Source: Bacillota bacterium
GTDB lineage: Bacteria; Bacillota; Clostridia; Acetivibrionales; DSM-1351
Assembly: GCA_023398105.1 (NCBI GenBank)
Contig: JAEWST010000120.1
Coordinates: 1-18,553, forward strand
Direction of reading: 5' to 3'
Length of the DNA: 18,553 nt
The notes below the pieces were generated by a model, which searched no databases, was not told where the DNA came from, and saw only the letters and a list, made by a program, of their open reading frames with translations. Shown piece after piece: positions 13,581-18,553 of this stretch (within the stretch, counting starts at the first letter, position 1; each line of letters opens with the position of its first letter). Made by a program: the position numbers and the translations under genes.

Positions 13581-13937
13581 ATGAGTTATTTAAGTGCGTT
13601 TTTAGTAGGCGGAATTATTTGTGCAATAGGACAGCTTCTTATAGATAAAACAAAACTTACATCTGCTAAAATTTTAGTGTTATATGTAGTATTGGGAGCT
13701 GTACTAGCTTCATTTGGCATATATCAAAAAATTGTTGATATAGGAGGAGCTGGTGCAACAATACCTCTTACAGGTTTTGGTTATAGTTTGGCTAAAGGTG
13801 TTTTTAACGAGGTTGACAGAATTGGTATACTTGGCATTTTTACAGGTGGTTTTAAAGCGGCTTCAGCAGGACTTTCTGCTGCTGTATTTTTTGGATATAT
13901 AATGGCTGCTATATCCAGATCAAAAGCTAAGAAATAG
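13581..13937 (+). CDS. spoVAE: Stage V sporulation protein AE (SpoVAEB type)
   Basis: A 118-residue integral membrane subunit of the spore DPA channel, aligned end to end with Bacillus SpoVAEB (about 116 residues). It starts MSYLSAFLVGGIICAIGQ and carries the conserved GAGATIPLTGFGYSLAKG loop (about 56-73). There are hydrophobic segments at roughly 4-18, 28-46 and 85-112. It is distantly homologous to SpoVAC, as in other spore formers. The ATG at 13581 has no adjacent SD; AGGAGGG lies 49 bases upstream across a stem-loop. The stop is one base before a complete family A repeat. With spoVAC and spoVAD it forms the minimal three-gene clostridial set; no spoVAA, spoVAB or spoVAF is present. Confidence 0.95.
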   Translation: MSYLSAFLVGGIICAIGQLLIDKTKLTSAKILVLYVVLGAVLASFGIYQKIVDIGGAGATIPLTGFGYSLAKGVFNEVDRIGILGIFTGGFKAASAGLSAAVFFGYIMAAISRSKAKK

Positions 13938-13938
13938 A

Positions 13939-14094
13939 TTATAACGAGGCAAGAAAATATCCCTCACTTCTATAAGTGGCGGTACCACTTTGGTCATCAG
14001 TCGGTGAGAATATCCCCCGCCTCGATAAAACGCCGCTGATGTAATGAAATTTTTCTACACTCGAAAAATTTCATTTTGAATCTAGGCGTTATAA
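13939..14094 (+). repeat. Repeat family A, copy 3 (complete MITE-like element)
   Basis: A 156-base element with perfect 8-bp terminal inverted repeats, TTATAACG (13939-13946) and CGTTATAA (14087-14094). Contents in order are CGAGGCAAGAAAAT; the hairpin CTCACTT-ctat-AAGTGG; GGTACCACTTTGG; GGTGAGAATATCCCCCGCCTCG; CGCCGCTGATGTAAT; and a palindrome with a 13-bp stem (14043-14055/14063-14075). It has no coding capacity, as in miniature inverted-repeat transposable elements or TnpB-associated end structures. A clean target-site duplication is not visible. It begins one base after the spoVAE stop, and its hairpins might serve as the operon's terminator. Confidence 0.8.
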
Positions 14095-14192
14095 ATTATA
14101 CGGATTTAGAGAAAACACTAGGTTAATTACACAAAATATGTCGCAGATATGAAGTTTTAAGCATAAATTTTTAAAAACATATAGAATTATGC

Positions 14193-14220
14193 TTGAATAT
14201 TGTATATAATTAATTATGAT
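14193..14220 (+). promoter_or_regulatory. Candidate sigma-A promoter for the cheX-like gene
   Basis: TTGAAT (14193-14198) and TATGAT (14215-14220) are separated by 16 bases. Each hexamer differs from the sigma-A consensus by one or two bases. The start codon is 64 bases further on. In such AT-rich sequence chance matches are common. Confidence 0.45.
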
Positions 14221-14283
14221 TTCATAGGTTTATAGCCTTTTTTGCAACTAAGTTTTTTACTATATATAATAAGGTGGATTGTT

Positions 14284-14748
14284 ATGAATATAGAGTACAT
14301 TAACCCTTTTATTGAGGCGAGTCAAACAGTATTGCAGCAAGTTGCTAGTATTGAAGCGAAGCTTGGCAAAGTTTTTCTTAGATCTTCTCCATACAAAGGG
14401 GAGGCAATAGTGATAATGGTTGGCATAACTGGTAAAATGCGAGGTCAAACAATTTTTACCATGTCAAAGGAGACAGCTTTTAGAATAGCATCAGCTATGA
14501 TGGGTGGTATGCCAGTTGATGAATTGAATGAGATATCCAAGAGTGCATTATCTGAGTTAACAAATATGATTTTAGGTAATGCTGCAACTTTGCTTTATAA
14601 CAAAGGTATAGGAATAGAAATAACACCTCCTTCTTTACTTTTAGGTGAAAATTTGTCAATATCTCAATCGAAAATGCAAACTATATGTATACCTCTATAT
14701 TTAACAGACACAGAAATTTTGGAGATTGATTTGTCTGTTGAAAATTGA
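14284..14748 (+). CDS. CheX-like chemotaxis phosphatase domain protein
   Basis: A 154-residue protein of the CheC/CheX/FliY phosphatase superfamily. The active-site helix SALSELTNMILGNAATLL holds the Glu91-x-x-Asn94 pair and the conserved GNA (98-100), characteristic of single-site CheX proteins. CheX dephosphorylates CheY-P, but in many bacteria stand-alone CheX-domain proteins act on other response regulators. No chemotaxis genes are seen nearby, so the partner is unknown. A longer in-frame ATG at 14242 would add 14 residues, but AAGGTGG stands six bases before ATG 14284, which I choose. A strong terminator follows, so it is probably transcribed alone. Confidence 0.85.
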   Translation: MNIEYINPFIEASQTVLQQVASIEAKLGKVFLRSSPYKGEAIVIMVGITGKMRGQTIFTMSKETAFRIASAMMGGMPVDELNEISKSALSELTNMILGNAATLLYNKGIGIEITPPSLLLGENLSISQSKMQTICIPLYLTDTEILEIDLSVEN

Positions 14749-14812
14749 GAAATAGTTACATAATTGATAAAATATATGACAATGCATTAGGCAAGCAAAT
14801 ATTACTCATATA

Positions 14813-14848
14813 AAATAAAAAAGATGGTATAAACCATCTTTTTTATTT
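14813..14848. terminator. Strong bidirectional intrinsic terminator
   Basis: AAATAAAAAAGATGGT (14813-14828) and its exact reverse complement (14833-14848) flank an ATAA loop. The GATGGT/ACCATC stem is followed by six T residues on the + strand and likewise on the - strand. It separates the cheX-like gene from trmL. Confidence 0.9.
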
Positions 14849-14880
14849 GACGTCTAAAAAAATGAAAGGAATGAAGATAA

Positions 14881-15375
14881 ATGTCATTAAATATTGTTTT
14901 AGTGGAACCAGAAATTCCTCAGAATACAGGAAATATTGTAAGAACATGTGCGGCAACAGGTACTATTCTCCACTTAGTAGGTCCCCTTGGATTTTCAATA
15001 GAAGATAAATACTTAAAAAGAGCTGGATTAGATTATTGGAATGATGCCCAAATAAAGTATTACGATAGTTTAGAAGCATTTTTAAGAATAAATGGTAATA
15101 ATAAATTGTATTTCTCAACAACAAAGGCAATAAATAAGTACAGCGATATTACATATGAGGATAATTGCTTTATACTTTTTGGCAAGGAAACTGCTGGACT
15201 GCCTGAAGAATTGTTAAAAGAGAATAAGGAAAGCTGTATTAGAATTCCTATGAAAGAGGGTATACGCTCACTCAATCTATCAAATTCCGTAGCTGTTGTT
15301 GTATATGAAGCTCTTAGACAGCAAAATTTTGGAGAGCTAGAAACACAAGGTCACTTAGTTAGATTCGAGTGGTAA
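14881..15375 (+). CDS. trmL: tRNA (cytidine/uridine-34 2'-O)-methyltransferase, TrmL
   Basis: A 164-residue SPOUT-class methyltransferase that uses S-adenosylmethionine to methylate the ribose of the wobble base in tRNA-Leu isoacceptors. The N-terminal NIVLVEPEIPQNTGNIVRTC (4-23) is typical. The knot motifs are LFGKETAGLP (99-108) and IRIPMKEGIRSLNLSNSVAV (120-139). It lacks an extra RNA-binding domain, as TrmL/YibK/CspR proteins do. The start is ATG, with GAAAGGAATGAAG upstream and a terminator directly before. The 424 bases after it contain no gene. Confidence 0.96.
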   Translation: MSLNIVLVEPEIPQNTGNIVRTCAATGTILHLVGPLGFSIEDKYLKRAGLDYWNDAQIKYYDSLEAFLRINGNNKLYFSTTKAINKYSDITYEDNCFILFGKETAGLPEELLKENKESCIRIPMKEGIRSLNLSNSVAVVVYEALRQQNFGELETQGHLVRFEW

Positions 15376-15799
15376 AAATTTCAACCAAGCTTTCCATTAA
15401 AGTTATGTGATTTTTAAATAATATTTTATCAGTTAGTCATTCCAATAAAATTCTATATTTCAAGAAAGTATTTGGCAACAAATCCTTTATAAAAATCTAA
15501 AACTTTTTTTGCGTAAAAGTTGATTAATGTTATTGAAAATTTATGTGATAAATATGTTAAATTGGGTATATTAAAATAGATATAGTATAATTAAGTTTAA
15601 GAAGAAACTTTATATAGTTATTATTTCCGCAATTTCCTCATTTGAGGTTGTTTATTGTTGGATTGTAGAAAATTTATAATTATATACTACCACACTGGAG
15701 TGAAATATATAATTGAAAATAGTTAAAATGCATTAAAACTGTTGGTTGTAGCCTTCTGCAATCGACTAAAAGGAATTATTAAAAGGAGTGTTGGTCAAA
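15376..15799 (+). other. Intergenic region and long leader before the peptidase gene
   Basis: No credible gene. A probable promoter at 15562-15591 would give a leader of about 200 bases. In it are CCTCA-tt-TGAGG (about 15637-15648); AATTATATA (15678-15686) pairing with TATATAATT (15706-15714) around a CACT-gg-AGTG hairpin; and TTGTAG/CTGCAA near 15750. Earlier, AACTTTT/AAAAGTT around 15500 makes a small AT-rich stem. No riboswitch family or terminator is recognised. Confidence 0.4.
15562..15591 (+). promoter_or_regulatory. Candidate sigma-A promoter for the peptidase gene
   Basis: TTGGGT (15562-15567) and a perfect TATAAT (15586-15591) with an 18-base spacer. It lies about 208 bases before the start codon. 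Confidence 0.45.
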
Positions 15800-16912
15800 T
15801 TGGTAAATAAAGAAAGGCTTGTTAATGAGTTTGTAGAATTGGTGAAGATAGATAGTTTATCACGCAAAGAAAGAAAAATGTGTGATACATTAAAATATAA
15901 ATTACAAGAATTAGGATATAATCCAATAGAAGATGGAGCAGGAGAAAAAATTGGTGGCGAATGTGGAAATATTATATGCACCATAAAAGGTTCTAAAGAT
16001 GTTCCTGCTATTTTAATAACTGCTCATATGGACACAGTTGTACCTGGTATCGGAAAAACACCTATTATTGATGGTGACATAATTAAAAGTGACGGAACTA
16101 CTATACTTGGTGGTGATGACATATCAGGTGTAGCTATTATTCTAGAAACATTGAAGGTGTTAAAGGAAAATAATATTCAACATGGTGATATACAGATTGC
16201 TTTCACTATAGCTGAAGAGGTAGGCTTACTAGGTGCAAAAAACATGGATTTCAGTAATATATATGCAAAATACGGATTTATTTTAGATAGTGACGGAAGA
16301 ATTGGATGTGCAGCGGTTAGTGCACCGTCACATAATAAAATACATGCTGTTATAAAAGGAAAGTCGGCACACGCTGGTATTGAACCTGAAAAAGGAATTA
16401 GTGCTTTTTCAATTATGGCTGAAGCTATTTCAAATATGAAATTGGGAAGAATAGATGAGGAGACTACTGCTAATATAGGTATAATCAATGGAGGTGTTGC
16501 AACCAATATTGTTTGTGACAAGGTTGAAATAGAAGGTGAAGCTAGGAGTAGACAGCAATCTAAACTTGAAGGTCAGACTAAACATATGCAGGAATGTTTT
16601 GAGAAAGCAGCTGAAAAATGGAACGGGCAGGTGGAGTTTAATTCACAACTTGAATACCCTTCCTTTAATATAAATAAGGACTCTATAATAGTAAAGATTT
16701 TGGAAAAAGCCACATTAAAATGTGGACTTAAATTTGAAGCAATTGTTACAGGTGGTGGCAGTGATACTAATATATTTAATTCAAAGGGCATAGAGTCAGT
16801 TGATTTAAGCATTGGAATGACAAAGGTTCATAGTGTAGAGGAGCAAATATCAATAACAGATATGGTAAACGCAACATTATTCCTTATTTCAATAATAGAA
16901 AATATTGAGTAA
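15800..16912 (+). CDS. M20-family peptidase, PepT-like
   Basis: A 370-residue zinc aminopeptidase/amidohydrolase of the M20 family, most like peptidase T-like proteins. Zinc-site motifs appear in order: ITAHMDTV (His76, Asp78), LGGDDISG, IAEEVGLLG (catalytic and metal Glu139-Glu140), LDSDG (Asp163-Asp165) and the C-terminal KVHSVEEQ (His near 350). The dimerisation domain lies between about residues 175 and 290. It probably cleaves di- or tripeptides in the cytosol; substrate cannot be fixed from sequence. Several near-cognate starts precede it (GTG 15788, TTG 15791), but AAAGGAG (15782-15788) overlaps these and is 11 bases before TTG 15800, giving MVNKERLVNEF, which fits the family. The DUF2156 gene follows after 35 bases, probably in the same transcript. 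Confidence 0.93.
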   Translation: MVNKERLVNEFVELVKIDSLSRKERKMCDTLKYKLQELGYNPIEDGAGEKIGGECGNIICTIKGSKDVPAILITAHMDTVVPGIGKTPIIDGDIIKSDGTTILGGDDISGVAIILETLKVLKENNIQHGDIQIAFTIAEEVGLLGAKNMDFSNIYAKYGFILDSDGRIGCAAVSAPSHNKIHAVIKGKSAHAGIEPEKGISAFSIMAEAISNMKLGRIDEETTANIGIINGGVATNIVCDKVEIEGEARSRQQSKLEGQTKHMQECFEKAAEKWNGQVEFNSQLEYPSFNINKDSIIVKILEKATLKCGLKFEAIVTGGGSDTNIFNSKGIESVDLSIGMTKVHSVEEQISITDMVNATLFLISIIENIE

Positions 16913-16947
16913 GCAAATTGGTATTTGTATGAATGGAGGAGTGTATA

Positions 16948-17853
16948 TTGCAAACAATTATAAAGTTATCAGAAATATCTATATTTGATAAAAAAATATT
17001 TGATGAATATTTAAAAAAAATAGATTCGCAGGTATCTGAATTAAATTTTACAAACTTTTACATGTGGAGAGATTATTACGAAATACGATATAGCATTATT
17101 AATGATTTTTTGTGCATAATATCTTCTGGTGGGGATAAACCCTTTAGCTATTTTCCAATAGGTGACTATACTAATGTTGAAAACTTAAAAGTTGCAATAT
17201 ATACAATTAGAGATTATTTCTACCAACAAAACTGGGAATTTATAATGTGCCGTGTTTCAGATGAGCAGATTTCTGTTTTGGAGGATTTAGATATTAGGTT
17301 TATTGCAAAAGAGGATAGGGACAACTTTGATTATATATACTATGTACAAAAGCTTTCAACTCTTGCTGGGAAAAAACTCGACGGGAAAAGAAATCATATT
17401 AATAAGTTTAAAAAGCTGCATACCTTTAAGTATGAAGAAATATCAGATAAAAATATATCGGACTGCTTAGATATTTTAGAAAAATGGTCAATACAAAGAA
17501 ATTATTTTGAGGATGAAAGTCTTATTGCTGAAAGAAAAGCAAATATTGATTTGTTGAATAACTATAAATTCTTGAATGTTAAAGGTGGATTAATTAAGGT
17601 TGATGGTAAGCCAGAAGCATTTACATTAGGAGAAAGATTAAACAGCAATACAGTTGTAATCCATGTTGAAAAGGCAAATGCTATGATAAATGGTCTTTAT
17701 ACGTTGATAAATCAACAGTTTCTGGCAAATCATTGGGATAGTATAGAATATGTGAATAGGGAACAGGATTTGGGGATAGAGGGCTTAAGAAAAGCAAAGC
17801 TATCATATAATCCAGCAATACTATTGGAAAAGTTCACAGTAGAACTTTGTTAA
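16948..17853 (+). CDS. DUF2156 (phosphatidylglycerol lysyltransferase C-terminal-like) protein
   Basis: A 301-residue soluble protein resembling the GNAT-fold DUF2156/LPG-synthase C-terminal domain that transfers aminoacyl groups in MprF. Characteristic segments are LNFTNFYMWRDYY near the N-terminus, KLDGKRNHINKFKK (about residue 133) and EYVNREQDLGIEGLRKAK near the C-terminus. It has no membrane domain, unlike MprF, so lipid aminoacylation is not implied; the function is unknown. An ATG at 16933 would make its first codons out of the SD itself (GGAGGA, 16935-16940); I prefer TTG 16948, seven bases downstream of it. It lies 35 bases after the PepT-like gene and is likely cotranscribed. No terminator is visible after it. 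Confidence 0.85.
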   Translation: MQTIIKLSEISIFDKKIFDEYLKKIDSQVSELNFTNFYMWRDYYEIRYSIINDFLCIISSGGDKPFSYFPIGDYTNVENLKVAIYTIRDYFYQQNWEFIMCRVSDEQISVLEDLDIRFIAKEDRDNFDYIYYVQKLSTLAGKKLDGKRNHINKFKKLHTFKYEEISDKNISDCLDILEKWSIQRNYFEDESLIAERKANIDLLNNYKFLNVKGGLIKVDGKPEAFTLGERLNSNTVVIHVEKANAMINGLYTLINQQFLANHWDSIEYVNREQDLGIEGLRKAKLSYNPAILLEKFTVELC

Positions 17854-17880
17854 AATATTATTAATTTGGCGTTTATACTA

Positions 17881-17909
17881 TTGATAATGTTTTCAAAATA
17901 ATATAAAAT
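17881..17909 (+). promoter_or_regulatory. Sigma-A promoter for gap
   Basis: TTGATA (17881-17886) and TAAAAT (17904-17909) with the ideal 17-base spacer; each hexamer matches the sigma-A consensus at five or four positions. It gives a leader of about 85 bases. Confidence 0.6.
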
Positions 17910-17913
17910 TATC

Positions 17914-17938
17914 ATTGGTTTAGGAAATTCAAACCAAT
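17914..17938 (+). promoter_or_regulatory. 5' stem-loop of the gap leader
   Basis: ATTGGTTT (17914-17921) pairs with AAACCAAT (17931-17938), with a 9-base loop, right at the predicted transcription start. A second small stem, AAGCAT-ttat-ATGCTT, lies near 17951-17966. A stem at the 5' end often stabilises glycolytic mRNAs; alternatively it is a repressor palindrome. It is not a recognisable CggR operator. Confidence 0.4.
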
Positions 17939-18000
17939 TGTTATGTTGATAAGCATTTATATGCTTGACTAATTAATAAAAATTTTAGGAGGTAACATCA

Positions 18001-18553
18001 ATGGCAGTAAAAATGGGTATTAATGGTTTTGGACGTATTGGACGTCTTGTTTTCAGGGCTGCAATAAACAACCCTAATGTAGAAGTAAAGGGAATCAATG
18101 ATCCATTCATCGATCTCGAGTACATGAAATATATGTTAATTTATGACACAGTTCATGGCAAATTTGAAGGAACTGTTGAAGTAAAAGACGGAAAATTAGT
18201 TGTTAACGGAAAAGAAATCGCTGTATTTGCTGAAAAAGATCCTACAGCTATAGCTTGGGGTGCTTGCGGAGCTGAATACGTAGTTGAATCAACAGGTGTA
18301 TTCACTACTACTGAAAAGGCTTCAGCTCACATCAAGGGTGGAGCAAAGAAAGTTGTTATCAGTGCTCCTTCAGCTGACGCTCCTATGTTCGTAATGGGCG
18401 TTAACGATGAGAAATACACTAAAGATATGACAGTTGTATCAAATGCTTCATGTACTACTAACTGCTTAGCTCCTTTAGCTAAGGTTATCAACGACAACTT
18501 CGGTATAGTTGAAGGTCTTATGACTACAGTTCACGCTGCAACTAACACTCAGA
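18001..18553 (+). CDS. gap: Glyceraldehyde-3-phosphate dehydrogenase, 5' part (runs off the window)
   Basis: The first 184 codons of GAPDH, which converts glyceraldehyde-3-phosphate, phosphate and NAD to 1,3-bisphosphoglycerate in glycolysis. The NAD-binding Rossmann motif INGFGRIGR is at residues 7-15. ESTGVFTT follows near residue 96, and the catalytic Cys lies in SNASCTTNCLAP near residue 151. The frame is open to the window end. The start ATG has an ideal AGGAGGT seven bases upstream. Codon use shifts visibly from neighbouring genes, with many GCT, GTT, GAA, AAC and ATC codons, as expected for a highly expressed protein. Its own promoter and leader indicate a separate transcription unit. 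Confidence 0.98.
   Translation, partial: MAVKMGINGFGRIGRLVFRAAINNPNVEVKGINDPFIDLEYMKYMLIYDTVHGKFEGTVEVKDGKLVVNGKEIAVFAEKDPTAIAWGACGAEYVVESTGVFTTTEKASAHIKGGAKKVVISAPSADAPMFVMGVNDEKYTKDMTVVSNASCTTNCLAPLAKVINDNFGIVEGLMTTVHAATNTQ

Noticed and set aside
16933..16947. ATG start for the DUF2156 gene
   Set aside because: Its second and third codons are the SD GGAGGA of TTG 16948, so the ATG has no SD of its own.

Overview
The window looks like a low-GC, endospore-forming Firmicute of the class Clostridia. Codons and spacers are AT-rich, Shine-Dalgarno (SD) sites are strong, and TTG and GTG starts are frequent. It carries the clostridial hprK-murB-rapZ-yvcK-whiA block together with spoIIA and a three-gene spoVA set. 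I would guess a relative of the cellulolytic Ruminiclostridium/Hungateiclostridium group, but that is inference from gene order and composition only. Every gene is on the + strand.

Layout. Positions 1-275 hold the end of an upstream unit: a bidirectional terminator hairpin, a structured repeat and a weak promoter. Positions 276-8544 form a long co-directional block: hprK (HPr kinase/phosphorylase), a PHP-domain phosphoesterase, murB, rapZ, yvcK, an amylo-1,6-glucosidase-type glycogen debranching enzyme, and whiA. These genes tie carbon-catabolite control and glycogen breakdown to cell-wall synthesis. A 38-base hairpin built from two copies of CTTTGCAAAG lies just before whiA.

Positions 8586-11179 hold the forespore sigma-F module. 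A near-perfect sigma-H promoter leads to spoIIAA, spoIIAB and sigF, followed by a 51-residue single-pass membrane protein. These genes are normally packed end to end; here spacers of 151 and 593 bases, carrying pieces of a repeat, separate them. Positions 11180-14283 hold spoVAC, spoVAD and spoVAE (dipicolinic acid channel), again with repeats in the spacers. Positions 14284-17853 carry a cheX-like gene, a strong bidirectional terminator, trmL, an M20-family PepT-like peptidase and a DUF2156 acyltransferase-like protein. Positions 18001 to the end are the 5' part of gap (GAPDH).

The most unusual content is in the spacers. Repeat family A is a MITE-like element of about 156 bp with 8-bp terminal inverted repeats (TTATAACG/CGTTATAA) and several hairpins. 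It is seen complete once, as a reverse-strand copy once, and as two separated halves flanking spoIIAB. Repeat family B is a fold-back element with conserved ends (TATCGGTGCGG at the left, AACTGGGAGTGTTGA-like at the right) and an interior varying from almost nothing to about 180 bases. It occurs three times, between php and murB, before spoVAC, and between spoVAC and spoVAD. No protein-coding defence system, prophage, CRISPR array, tRNA or rRNA is visible.
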